Of a DNA stretch of 47,731 nucleotides, positions 33,001 through 41,134 are shown piece after piece. The position numbers and the translations under genes are program-made. The notes below the pieces were generated by a model, which was not told the origin of the DNA, did no database searches, and was given only the letters and a program-made list of their open reading frames with translations. The stretch is from Bacillota bacterium. GTDB taxonomy: Bacteria > Bacillota > Sulfobacillia > JACIYH01. How positions within the stretch are numbered: position 1 is the stretch's first letter; every line of letters starts with the position of its first letter. The DNA is taken from contig JACIYH010000015.1 of assembly GCA_014360055.1 (NCBI GenBank), forward strand, positions 1 through 47,731, in the 5' to 3' direction.

Positions 33001-34807
33001 GATCACGTCGGTCCTGGCCACCGACTGCGGCAGTACCACCACCAAAGCCATCCTCATCGAAAAGAGGGGTGAAGAGTACCGGCTGGTGGTACGGGGGGAA
33101 GCGCCCACCACCGTGGAGCGTCCCTTCGAGGACGTCACCATGGGCGTGCGCAATGCCGTGCGGGAGGTCGAGGAACTCACCGGCCGCAGGATCCTGTCGG
33201 AGGAGGGTATCATCACGCCCCGCCGGCCCGATGGCAGCGGTGTGGACCTGTACCTTTCCACCTCCAGCGCGGGGGGCGGGTTGCAGATGATGGTGGCGGG
33301 GGTGGTCAAGAGCATGACCACCGAGAGTGCCCAGCGCGCGGCGCTGGGTGCGGGGGCCATCGTCATGGACGCGGTGGCCGTGGACGACGGCCGCAAGACT
33401 CATGAGAAGATCGCCCTTATCCGCCACCTGCGTCCCGATATGATCCTGCTCTCGGGCGGGGTGGACGGGGGCACGATCACCCACGTGGTACAGATCGCCG
33501 AACTGCTGGCGGCGGCGGAGCCCCGGCCCCGCCTGGGCATCGGCTTCCGCCTGCCCGTGATCTACGCCGGCAACCGGGACGCCCGGCCCCACATGGAGCG
33601 CATCCTGGGGGAGCGCTTTGACCTCCGCATGGTGGAAAACCTGCGTCCGGTGCTGGAGAAGGAAGTGCTGGGGCCGGCGCGGGAGGAGATCCACAACCTG
33701 TTCATGGAGCACGTGATGGCCCAGGCGCCGGGATACAACAAGCTCATGACCTGGACGGGGGCTCCCATCATGCCCACGCCGGCCGCCGTGGGGCTGGGCA
33801 TGCAGACCGCCGCGCGCGAGTACGGCCTGAACGTGATCGGGGTGGACATCGGCGGGGCCACCACGGACGTGTTCTCCGTGTACGGGGAGCGCTTCGTGCG
33901 CACGGTGAGCGCCAACCTGGGCATGTCCTACTCCATCTGCAACGTGCTGCTGGAGGCGGGGCTGCCCAACATCGTGCGGTGGATACCGTTCCCGGTGGAT
34001 GAGGCGGACATCCGCAACCGCATCCGCAACAAGATGATCCGCCCCACCACCATCCCCCAGACCCTGGAGGAACTGGCCATCGAGCAGGCCCTGGCGCGGG
34101 AGGCCCTGCGGCTTGCCTTCGAGCACCACAAAACGCTGGCGGTGGGGCTCAAAGGAGTGCAGCGCCAGCGCACCATAGACGACACCTTCACCCAGACCGG
34201 CGCGGAGACATACATCAACCTCATGGAACTGGGGATGCTCATCGGGTCAGGCGGGGTGCTCTCCCATGCCCCCAGGCGGGTGCAGGCCGCGCTCATGATG
34301 CTGGATGCCTTTGGGCCTGAAGGCGTCACCCGCCTGGCGGTGGATTCCATCTTCATGATGCCCCAGCTGGGTGTGCTCTCCACCGTGCACGAGAAGGCGG
34401 CCGCCCAGGTGTTCGACCGGGACTGCCTGATCCACCTGGGTACCGCGGTGGCGCCGGTGGGTCAGGGTCGCGAAGGGGAGCCCTGCCTGGCGGTGACCCT
34501 GCACCTCCCGGGCGGTAAGACGGTGCGGGAAGAAGTCCCATTCGGTCACATCCGGCGTCTCCCCCTTGAGGTGGGTGAGGAGGCGGAGGCCGAACTTCAC
34601 CCCGCCCGGGGCTTCGACGTGGGGCGCGGCCGTGGTCACGCCCTGCGCACCACCCTGCACGGGGGGGTGGTGGGTATCATCCTGGACTGCCGGGGGCGCC
34701 CCCTGGCGCTGCCGTCTGAACCGGCCAGGCGCTGGCAGAAGCTCAGGGAGTGGGCCCTGGCGGTGGACCTCTGCCCGCGCGGGTTCCTCGAGAAGCTGCC
34801 CGGTTAG
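32978..34807 (+). CDS. MutL/GlmL-family ASKHA ATPase, copy 2
   Basis: A 609-residue intact paralog of copy 1. It has DCGSTTTKAILIEKRG (16-31), STSSAGGGLQMMVAG, LLSGGVDGG, GVDIGGATTDVFS (about 288-300), RTVSANLGMSYSICNVL and GSGGVLSHAPRR (about 423-434). Nucleotide-binding loops are complete, so ATP hydrolysis is likely. Known GlmL/MutL relatives are encoded beside glutamate mutase or ornithine aminomutase genes, which are absent here. GTG at 32978 after GGGAGGGAG gives the family N terminus; the frame upstream is the out-of-frame tail of the previous gene. Confidence 0.9.
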   Translation: MSAKVPAEITSVLATDCGSTTTKAILIEKRGEEYRLVVRGEAPTTVERPFEDVTMGVRNAVREVEELTGRRILSEEGIITPRRPDGSGVDLYLSTSSAGGGLQMMVAGVVKSMTTESAQRAALGAGAIVMDAVAVDDGRKTHEKIALIRHLRPDMILLSGGVDGGTITHVVQIAELLAAAEPRPRLGIGFRLPVIYAGNRDARPHMERILGERFDLRMVENLRPVLEKEVLGPAREEIHNLFMEHVMAQAPGYNKLMTWTGAPIMPTPAAVGLGMQTAAREYGLNVIGVDIGGATTDVFSVYGERFVRTVSANLGMSYSICNVLLEAGLPNIVRWIPFPVDEADIRNRIRNKMIRPTTIPQTLEELAIEQALAREALRLAFEHHKTLAVGLKGVQRQRTIDDTFTQTGAETYINLMELGMLIGSGGVLSHAPRRVQAALMMLDAFGPEGVTRLAVDSIFMMPQLGVLSTVHEKAAAQVFDRDCLIHLGTAVAPVGQGREGEPCLAVTLHLPGGKTVREEVPFGHIRRLPLEVGEEAEAELHPARGFDVGRGRGHALRTTLHGGVVGIILDCRGRPLALPSEPARRWQKLREWALAVDLCPRGFLEKLPG

Positions 34808-34819
34808 GAGGGGATGGGG

Positions 34820-36028
34820 ATGGCCCACGCATACACCCCCGGCCTGAAGGTATCCGAATACGCCGTGGTACGGCGGCAGCGGCGGCTGCCCATCCCGGGG
34901 CGGGTCCTGGTGGAGCAGGGCCAGCGGGTCAGTCCCGATACGGTGGTGGCAGAGGCGTCCCTGCCCGGCAACCCCAACACGGTGAACGCGGCGGCGGCGC
35001 TGGGCGCCGACCCCTCGGACCTGCCGCGCCTCATGGTGAAGAAGGTGGGGGACGCGGTCAAGAAAGGCGAGGTGATCGCCCGCTACCGGGCCCTGCTGGG
35101 CCTGGTTTCCGGCACCTGCACGTCGCCTGTGGACGGGACCATCGAGTCGGTGTCCGAGGTCACCGGGCAGGTCGTCGTGCGCGAGCCTCCCATCCCGGTG
35201 CAGGTGAGGGCCTACCTGGAGGGCGTGGTCACGGAGGTGATGCCCCGGGAAGGGGTGGTGGTGGAGGCGGAGGGCGCCTTCATCCAGGGCATTTTCGGGG
35301 TGGGAGGCGAGACCTACGGGGAGATCCAGGTGCTGGGGGCCGGGCCGGACGATGTGCTGGACGCGGCGGCGATCCTGCCCGCCCACCGGGGCAAGGTGCT
35401 GGTGGGGGGAGCGCTGGTCACGGGTGCCGCCCTGCGGCGGGCGGCGGAGGTGGGTGCCCGCGGGGTGGTGGCGGGCGGCATCATCGACCGGGACCTGGTG
35501 GCATTCCTGGGCCACGACATCGGGGTGGCCATCACCGGACACGAAGACATCCCCATCACCGTGATCGTGACCGAGGGTTTCGGCCGCATGACCATGGCCC
35601 ACCGCACCTTTGAATTGCTGCAATCCCTCAGCGGCCGTGTGGCCTCCCTCAACGGTGCCACCCAGATCCGGGCCGGCGTCATGCGCCCCGAGATCGTGGT
35701 CCCCGTGGATCGCCCCAGGCTCCCCCGCGTTGCAGGCGGTGCCGGCACCGGGCGCGCGGGTGGCGCGGAGCCCGCCGATGCGGGCGGGGCCGGGGGCGCG
35801 GGGCCGGCTGATGCCGACGCCGGGGAGGGGTCCCAGGGTCTGGTGCCCGGGACGCGCATCCGCATCATCCGCGAGCCCTACTTCGGGCAACTGGCCCACG
35901 TCACTGAACTGCCGCCCGAGTTGCAGGTGATCGAGACGGAGGCGAAGGTCCGCATCCTGCGGGCCCGCCTGGATTCCGGGGAACTGGTAACGGTGCCCCG
36001 CGCCAACGTGGAGATCATCGAAGACTAG
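34820..36028 (+). CDS. Barrel-sandwich/KOW-like protein, copy 2, unknown function
   Basis: A 402-residue paralog of the protein at 31171. Shared landmarks in the same order are RRLPIPGRVL, KVGDAVKKGEVIAR, SPVDGTIESVSEVTG, VVTEVMPREGVVVE, GIFGVGGETYGEI, HRGKVLVGGALVTGAALRRAAEVGARGVV, VAITGHEDIPITVIVTEGFG, SLNGATQIRAGVMRPEIVVP and a C-terminal PYFGQLAHVTEL...LVTVPRANVEII. It lacks one of the sandwich segments of copy 1 and has a 35-residue Gly/Ala linker before the KOW-like domain. ATG at 34820 is 6 bases from AGGAGGGG; ATG at 34814 is too close. Confidence 0.8.
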   Translation: MAHAYTPGLKVSEYAVVRRQRRLPIPGRVLVEQGQRVSPDTVVAEASLPGNPNTVNAAAALGADPSDLPRLMVKKVGDAVKKGEVIARYRALLGLVSGTCTSPVDGTIESVSEVTGQVVVREPPIPVQVRAYLEGVVTEVMPREGVVVEAEGAFIQGIFGVGGETYGEIQVLGAGPDDVLDAAAILPAHRGKVLVGGALVTGAALRRAAEVGARGVVAGGIIDRDLVAFLGHDIGVAITGHEDIPITVIVTEGFGRMTMAHRTFELLQSLSGRVASLNGATQIRAGVMRPEIVVPVDRPRLPRVAGGAGTGRAGGAEPADAGGAGGAGPADADAGEGSQGLVPGTRIRIIREPYFGQLAHVTELPPELQVIETEAKVRILRARLDSGELVTVPRANVEIIED

Positions 36029-36089
36029 CGCAGGAATTCGCGTCCTGGGGGTAGAAAGCTCCTCCAGCCTGCCGCCGGACAAAACCAGG

Positions 36090-36983
36090 GTGGCCGGCAG
36101 GGGGGTATGGCGACCGGTGACGGGATCCGCACTCCCGGAAACGGTGGTACGGGATCTGCTCAACGACGGGACGGTGCTCGAGCGGGTCAAGGTCGAGGAC
36201 TTGCTCCCCGTGGCCGCCGGGGTGCGCCCGGCCGCGCTGGTCGTGATTCCCTCCGATCTCCCCGACGCCCTGACCCTGGGCGGGGCCATCGATGCGCTGG
36301 TGAGCCAGCGCAGGGTGCGCTGGCAGGCAGCGGTTCGCCCGCTGGCCAGGCTGCGCCGGCAGGCGGAGGCGTTGCGCGAGGTGTACGCCCGCGTGGTCGA
36401 GGCCAGCGCGAGTTACCGGGGCCTGAAGGGGTGGATCGAGCGGTTGGGGCTCAGCGCCTGGCAACTGGAGGTGCGACCCACGGTACGCTACCTGGTGGTC
36501 TACCGGGACCCTTCCCCGGTGCCGCTGCTGGCCGAACTGGCCCAGATGCTCACCGAACGCCGGAAGCGCATAGCGGGTTGGGTGGAAACCGACCCCAAGT
36601 TTGCCGAGTTGCTGGGGAAGGTCCTGGGATACCCGGCCTGCTGCCTGGACAACTACGTCCGGCACCTGGCGCAGGGGGTGCCATACGAAGACGGTATGGC
36701 GGCACAACTGGCCGCCAGGGTGGCCCGGGGGGAGGAGCCCGACGAGGCCGTCTTTTTTGCGGCCGGATTCCTTCCCTGTGACCCGGGTTGTCCTGCGGCC
36801 CGCGCCGTCGGCACCGGTATCAGGGAGGCACTGGCGGCGTGGGGACCGGAACTGGCGGAGCGCTGCCGGCAGGTCTGCCGCCACAACCTGGTCGAGGCGG
36901 CGCGGCCGCCGGCGGAGCGACGACGCTACGTGGAAGTGCTCGAACGTACGAGGAGGCTTTTGGGCGGGTATGACGAGGCGTAA
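36090..36983 (+). CDS. Cysteine-containing protein, DUF483-like, unknown
   Basis: A 297-residue soluble protein. The middle is helical and Arg-rich; residues 175-200 hold LGYPACCLDNYVRHL, resembling the YPxCC motif of DUF483-type proteins, and a second cysteine group follows in FLPCDPGCPAAR and RCRQVCRHN. Together these could bind a metal. The GTG at 36090 is the first start; GTG at 36117 is possible and neither has an ideal SD. A 61-base gap separates it from the MutL/KOW genes, and it overlaps the glycosylase gene by 14 bases, so it may belong with either. Confidence 0.65.
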   Translation: MAGRGVWRPVTGSALPETVVRDLLNDGTVLERVKVEDLLPVAAGVRPAALVVIPSDLPDALTLGGAIDALVSQRRVRWQAAVRPLARLRRQAEALREVYARVVEASASYRGLKGWIERLGLSAWQLEVRPTVRYLVVYRDPSPVPLLAELAQMLTERRKRIAGWVETDPKFAELLGKVLGYPACCLDNYVRHLAQGVPYEDGMAAQLAARVARGEEPDEAVFFAAGFLPCDPGCPAARAVGTGIREALAAWGPELAERCRQVCRHNLVEAARPPAERRRYVEVLERTRRLLGGYDEA

Positions 36984-37845
36984 CCGGAGCGGGCAGGAGG
37001 GGTTCCACGCCCGCCAGCAGACCTTTTCTTTCCTGGGGGGGCAGGAATCGCCCCCGCTGGTGTCTCCACCCCGTGAGCCGGAGATGCCCGCCGGGGCCGA
37101 TGCCCCGGGCCGGGCGGACGAGAGCCCGGCGTCCCCGGGCGAGCGGTCCTGGGCGGCGGCCCGGCTCACGGAGGGCTTTGAGGCCGACCGGTCCCGGGCG
37201 GCTACCCCGGAGGTATGGCCGCTCGATGGGGGCATACTGGCAGAGGGCGATGCTTTCCTGCAGGAACTGGAGGCTGCCGCCGACCTGGAGGAGTTGGGCC
37301 GGGTGGCGCGCGAATGCCGGCGCTGCCCCCTCCGGGAGGGGTGTCGCGGAGTGGTGTTCGGCGAGGGAGATCCGCGGGCCTTCATGATGTTCGTGGGGGA
37401 GGGCCCCGGTCAGACCGAAGACGAGATGGGGCGGCCTTTCGTGGGGAGGGCCGGCCAGTTGCTGGACCGCTGGATCGCCCTGCTGGGGCTCAAGCGCCAC
37501 CAGGTTTACATAGCGAACGTGGTCAAGTGCCGGCCTCCCGGGAACCGGACGCCGCTGACCGAAGAGATGCGCGCCTGCTGGCCCATCCTGCGCCACCAGC
37601 TGCGCCTGATCCGGCCCCGTATCCTGGTGTGCCTGGGCTCCCCGGCCCTGCAGGCCCTCGTCCACCCGGGAGCCCGCATAACGCGTCTACGGGGGAACTG
37701 GCTGGAGCGGGGCGACATCCGCATCATGGGCACCTTCCATCCGGCCGCCGTATTGAGGGATCCCACCAAGGAGCGCGCGGTGCACGAGGACCTGCGCCGC
37801 CTGCGGGCGGAGTACCTGCGCATTGCCCCCCGAGGGGGCGGATGA
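36970..37845 (+). CDS. Family 4 uracil-DNA glycosylase
   Basis: A 291-residue protein whose last 190 residues are a type 4 UDG. Cluster ligands are C116 and C119 (ECRRCPLREGC) with the Cys of VVKCRPPGNRTPLTEEMRAC and its C-terminal Cys. Motif A is GEGPGQTEDEMGRPFVGRAG (143-162) and motif B is FHPAAVLRDP. It removes uracil from DNA, mainly in archaea and thermophilic or anaerobic bacteria. The first 100 residues are low complexity and not part of the fold; a later start is possible. ATG at 36970 overlaps the previous gene. Confidence 0.9.
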   Translation: MTRRNRSGQEGFHARQQTFSFLGGQESPPLVSPPREPEMPAGADAPGRADESPASPGERSWAAARLTEGFEADRSRAATPEVWPLDGGILAEGDAFLQELEAAADLEELGRVARECRRCPLREGCRGVVFGEGDPRAFMMFVGEGPGQTEDEMGRPFVGRAGQLLDRWIALLGLKRHQVYIANVVKCRPPGNRTPLTEEMRACWPILRHQLRLIRPRILVCLGSPALQALVHPGARITRLRGNWLERGDIRIMGTFHPAAVLRDPTKERAVHEDLRRLRAEYLRIAPRGGG

Positions 37846-37846
37846 T

Positions 37847-38359
37847 TTGTCCCTGGACCATGAGCCGGCCGCAACGGATCGGGTGCAGGTGCTCAGTCGT
37901 TCGCCCGCCCAGACTCGCGGACTGGGTGAGCGCGTCGGTGCCCTGATGCAGAAGGGCGATGTGGTGGCCCTGGCGGGACCGCTGGGGGCGGGGAAGACCA
38001 CGCTGGTACAGGGCATGGCTGAAGGCCTGGGCTTCGCCGGCCGCGTGCGCAGCCCTTCCTTCACCCTGGTCAACGAGTACCCCACTCCGCGGGGCAAACG
38101 GTATCACCTGGACCTTTTCCGCCTCGAGCATAGCGGGGAGGCGGAGGAGGCGGGCCTGGGCGAGTTCCTCCCCGGTGACGGCATGGCGGTGGTGGAGTGG
38201 GCGGACCGGGCGGCAGATTTGCTCCCGTCCGAACACCTGGAGATAGCACTGGAGATGGGGCCGCAAGAAGAGGTACGCATTATCGTCCTCACGGCGCGGG
38301 GGAAGCGGTACCGCCTCCTGCTCGCCGCCCTCGCAAATGGGGGGCAGGGGCCGTGCTGA
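37847..38359 (+). CDS. tsaE: tRNA t6A biosynthesis ATPase TsaE
   Basis: A 170-residue P-loop ATPase with Walker A GPLGAGKTTLVQG, SPSFTLVNEY, the HLDLFRLE segment and VVEWADRA. TsaE drives turnover of the TsaB-TsaD complex that installs t6A37 on ANN-decoding tRNAs. TTG at 37847, just after the glycosylase stop and behind GAGGGGGCGGA, is preferred over TTG at 37823. It overlaps tsaB by 7 bases. Confidence 0.93.
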   Translation: MSLDHEPAATDRVQVLSRSPAQTRGLGERVGALMQKGDVVALAGPLGAGKTTLVQGMAEGLGFAGRVRSPSFTLVNEYPTPRGKRYHLDLFRLEHSGEAEEAGLGEFLPGDGMAVVEWADRAADLLPSEHLEIALEMGPQEEVRIIVLTARGKRYRLLLAALANGGQGPC

Positions 38360-39087
38360 TCCTCGGTGTTGAGACGGCCACCCGGTATACCTCGGTGGCG
38401 CTGGTGAACGGCGACCATGTGCTGGCCGAGCACACATACAGTGGTCCCCTGCGACCCTCCCAGGTCCTCATGGCCATGGTGGACCGGGTGCTGCGCGACG
38501 CCGGCGTCGGACGTAGCGACCTTCAGGGGGTGGCGGTGGGATGCGGTCCGGGCTCTTTCACCGGCCTGCGGCTGGGGCTGGCCACCGCCCAGGCCCTGGC
38601 CTATGCCCTGGGCATCCCCGTGGTGGGGGTAAGCACCCTGGAAACTATGTCCTTCCCCTGGCTGCGGACCGGCTGCCTGGTGGTGCCGGTGCTGGACGCG
38701 CAGCGCGGGCGCGTCTACGCCGCCGGATTCCCCCGGGACCCTGCCGGCTTTGTCCCCCGTACAGTGGAGTGGGAGGCCCTGCTCGACCACCTGGCCGCGC
38801 GGGGCTCCGAAAGGGCGACCGCAGGAGTGGCCCGGGTCATCCTGGTGGGGGAGTGGGCCTGGGTGCGGCGAGAAGAAGTGGCCTCCCGGTTGGGGGAGCA
38901 CGCCGTGGTGGTGGAACCTCACCTGGGTTACCCCCGCGCGGCGGCGGTGGCACACCTGGGCCGGGCGGCGCTGTTGGCGGGCTCACCCGGCGATCCCTTA
39001 GCCCTGCGGGCGGTGTACCTGCGCAGATCGGAGGCCGAAGAACTGTGGGAAAAGAGACGGTCCGGGACGTCGAGCGGGTGTATATAG
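38353..39087 (+). CDS. tsaB: tRNA t6A biosynthesis protein TsaB
   Basis: A 244-residue ASKHA-fold protein starting LILGVETATRYTSVAL, with GVAVGCGPGSFTGLRLGLATAQ and PVLDAQRGRVYAA, all typical of TsaB (YeaZ). It lacks the metal-binding histidines of TsaD and acts as its scaffold partner. GTG at 38353 overlaps tsaE. The 3' end overlaps rimI by 43 bases. Confidence 0.93.
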   Translation: MLILGVETATRYTSVALVNGDHVLAEHTYSGPLRPSQVLMAMVDRVLRDAGVGRSDLQGVAVGCGPGSFTGLRLGLATAQALAYALGIPVVGVSTLETMSFPWLRTGCLVVPVLDAQRGRVYAAGFPRDPAGFVPRTVEWEALLDHLAARGSERATAGVARVILVGEWAWVRREEVASRLGEHAVVVEPHLGYPRAAAVAHLGRAALLAGSPGDPLALRAVYLRRSEAEELWEKRRSGTSSGCI

Positions 39088-39533
39088 ACCAGATGACGCT
39101 GGCCGACCTGGACGGCGTGATGGCGGTGGAAGAGGTCTCTTATGTAACGCCCTGGTCACGCCGCGCCTTCGTGAGCGAACTCACCGAGAACATCCACGCC
39201 CACTACATCGTGGCCCGCCTGGGGCAGGAGGTGGTGGGATATGCGGGCATGTGGGTGATCCTCGATGAGGCTCATGTCACCAACATCGCCGTGCATCCTG
39301 ACTGGCGGCGGCGGGGGCTGGGGGAGCGCCTGCTCCGCGAACTGATCTACCGCGCCCGCGCGCGCGGGGCCACCCGCATGACCCTGGAGGTGCGCAAGTC
39401 TAACCTGCCGGCCCAGCGCCTGTACACCCGCCTGGGCTTTGTCCCCCGCGGTATCCGCAAGGGCTATTACTCCGATACCGGCGAAGACGCCATCATAATG
39501 TGGCTCGAAGACCTGTGGGACCAAAAATACTGA
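39045..39533 (+). CDS. rimI: Ribosomal-protein-S18-alanine N-acetyltransferase
   Basis: A 162-residue GNAT enzyme. Motif A is VTNIAVHPDWRRRGLGERLL; the later TLEVRKSNLPAQRLYTRLGFVPRGIRKGYY is the characteristic RimI C terminus. It acetylates the N terminus of ribosomal protein S18. GTG at 39045 lies inside the end of tsaB, 10 bases after GGAGG. The last codons coincide with the U-run of the reverse-strand hairpin next door. Confidence 0.92.
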   Translation: MGKETVRDVERVYIDQMTLADLDGVMAVEEVSYVTPWSRRAFVSELTENIHAHYIVARLGQEVVGYAGMWVILDEAHVTNIAVHPDWRRRGLGERLLRELIYRARARGATRMTLEVRKSNLPAQRLYTRLGFVPRGIRKGYYSDTGEDAIIMWLEDLWDQKY

Positions 39534-39564
39534 CCGACAAGCGCCGAGTGCCTTATTGTTGGTC
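39523..39564 (-). terminator. Terminator-like hairpin for the reverse-strand small gene
   Basis: On the reverse strand GACCAACAA pairs with TTGTCGGTC (8 of 9, one wobble) around a 15-base loop that contains the TAA stop of the small gene, then AGTATTTTT follows. A stem plus U-run in this direction supports real transcription of that gene. On the forward strand no U-run follows. Confidence 0.45.
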
Positions 39565-39738
39565 GCCCTGCAATAGCCGCAAAGCCTCGCCGACGCGCTG
39601 GGTGAAAGCTATCAGGTTGTTCCAGCCTATGACGTCTTCCCAGGTGGGATGCTCGGGGAAGCGCCCGGTGTCAATGGCGGCCTTGAGCGCCTGCGGGGCA
39701 GGCGGTCGCCCCTCTTCGTGATGGGGGGCGTTCGTCAT
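39553..39738 (-). CDS. Small hypothetical protein
   Basis: A 61-residue protein on the reverse strand. The C-terminal half (HPTWEDVIGWNNLIAFTQRVGEALRLL) has the composition of a folded amphipathic helix pair, unlike the Arg/Pro-rich text of shadow frames. ATG at 39738 has only a weak AAAGA before it and lies in one arm of a 10-bp inverted repeat. No family recognised. The rimI-tsaD gap, the hairpin at its end and its composition favour a real gene, with modest confidence. Confidence 0.42.
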   Translation of the reverse strand: MTNAPHHEEGRPPAPQALKAAIDTGRFPEHPTWEDVIGWNNLIAFTQRVGEALRLLQGDQQ

Positions 39739-39776
39739 TCTTTATCACACCCCGTCCGCCGTTTTTTGACGAACGC
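39728..39776. repeat. 10-bp perfect inverted repeat over a start codon
   Basis: GCGTTCGTCA (39728-39737) and TGACGAACGC (39767-39776) are exact complements 29 bases apart. In the reverse-strand transcript the upstream arm would pair with the ATG and first codons of the small gene, a possible start-sequestering hairpin. Confidence 0.5.
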
Positions 39777-40120
39777 TCTTCCGCGGGGGCAGCATGGCGC
39801 CCTGACTCGGGCCGCAGCCAGGCAGGATGGTGGGTAATTGCCAGTATACTGATTGCAGTTCTCAGCTTAGGCCGGGTATTCAGAACCCCAGAGCCAGACA
39901 TATTCAGATCTCAAGCGTCAGGTGTTACAGGCCCATAACCGGCCCGGAGTACTCTCTGCGAGTTGGGATCAACTGGCCACGGTGGGAACCGGCGGTGAAG
40001 GACAAGATAGCGGTTAGGGAGAACTGGTAACGGGTGCCGCCGGGGAGGTTCGTGGGCGCGCGGGGGCCTGGGTGCCACGGAGGTCTGCGGGCGCTGGCGG
40101 GTCACCGGGAAGGCTGGTGG
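39777..40120. other. Non-coding stretch before tsaD
   Basis: About 340 bases with lower GC than the surroundings and no convincing gene. A perfect 10-bp palindrome CAGTATACTG lies at 39842-39851 and contains a TATACT hexamer on both strands, but I find no matching -35 at proper spacing. A 67-codon forward frame here has no SD and ordinary shadow composition. It may hold the tsaD promoter and that of the small reverse gene. Confidence 0.5.
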
Positions 40121-41134
40121 ATGGACGGCGTGAAGGTGCTGGGTGTAGAGACGTCGTGCGATGAGACCGCCTGCGCGGTGGTGGAAGACGGGCGGCACCT
40201 GCTGGGGAACGTGGTGGCCTCACAGGCGAAGCTGCACCAGCGTTTCGGCGGGGTCGTGCCCGAGATAGCGTCGCGCCGCCACCTGGAAATGCTGCTGCCC
40301 GTGCTCGATCAGGCGCTGGCTGAGGCGGGCGTATCCTTGCGTGACATCGAGGCCGTGGCGGTCACCCCGGGGCCGGGGCTGATCGGAGCACTGCTCGTGG
40401 GGCTGGCGGCGGCCAAGGCCCTGGCCTGGGCGCTGGACGTCCCCCTGGTGCCCGTGCATCATCTGGAGGCGCACGTCTACGCAGCGTTCCTCGATTACCC
40501 CCACCTGGAGCCCCCCCTGCTGGCCCTGGTGGTGTCGGGCGGGCACACCGACTTTCTGTGGATGCCTTCGCACGGGTGCATGGAACTGAAGGGAAGATCG
40601 CTGGACGACGCGGCCGGAGAGGCATTCGACAAGGTGGGCAGGCTGCTCGGCCTGCCCTACCCGGGCGGCCCTCACGTGGAGGCGCTGGCGCGCGACGGGC
40701 AGCCCACTATCCCCTTTCCGCGTGCGTGGCTGGAGGGGACGCTGGACTTCAGCTTCAGCGGGCTGAAGACGGCGGTGGCGGTCTACCTGCGCCGGCACCA
40801 GGAAGCATACCGGGCCGCGGACGTGGCGGCCAGCTTCCAGGCCGCCGTGGCGGAAGTGCTGGCCGGGAAGGCCGCGCGGGCCTGTTCCACTTTGGGGGCC
40901 ACACGGCTGGTCCTGGCGGGCGGGGTAGCGGCCAACGCGGCCGTGCGGGAGTCGGTGCGCTCGCGCTGCGAGGAGGCAGGAGTTGAGCTGTACGTCCCCC
41001 GGCCGGCCCTGTGCACGGACAACGCAGCCATGGTTGCCGCGGCCGGCTATTTCGCCTGGCGGGAGGGGCGGCGGGCGGGGCTGGACCTCAACGCCAGCCC
41101 GGGCCTCACGCTGGAGGCGGTGGGGCCGGGTTGA
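40121..41134 (+). CDS. tsaD: tRNA N6-adenosine threonylcarbamoyltransferase TsaD
   Basis: A 337-residue ASKHA-fold enzyme. [15 protein letters not shown] opens the fold; [11 protein letters not shown] and [11 protein letters not shown] supply the metal-binding His (H114, H118); [17 protein letters not shown] and [13 protein letters not shown] follow, with the last Asp in LCTDNAAM. It transfers the threonylcarbamoyl group to A37 of tRNA. ATG at 40121 restores the standard N terminus; the frame upstream to 40034 is not conserved. The intervening 590 bases separate it from rimI. Confidence 0.96.
   Translation: MDGVKVLGVETSCDETACAVVEDGRHLLGNVVASQAKLHQRFGGVVPEIASRRHLEMLLPVLDQALAEAGVSLRDIEAVAVTPGPGLIGALLVGLAAAKALAWALDVPLVPVHHLEAHVYAAFLDYPHLEPPLLALVVSGGHTDFLWMPSHGCMELKGRSLDDAAGEAFDKVGRLLGLPYPGGPHVEALARDGQPTIPFPRAWLEGTLDFSFSGLKTAVAVYLRRHQEAYRAADVAASFQAAVAEVLAGKAARACSTLGATRLVLAGGVAANAAVRESVRSRCEEAGVELYVPRPALCTDNAAMVAAAGYFAWREGRRAGLDLNASPGLTLEAVGPG

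Noticed and set aside
34247-36289. Open frame of 680 codons on the reverse strand across MutL copy 2 and KOW copy 2
   Set aside because: Antisense shadow; no recognisable motif, while the forward frames align between paralogs.
39827-40030. Forward 67-codon frame before tsaD
   Set aside because: No ribosome binding site, mixed composition and no family resemblance; it probably covers a promoter region.
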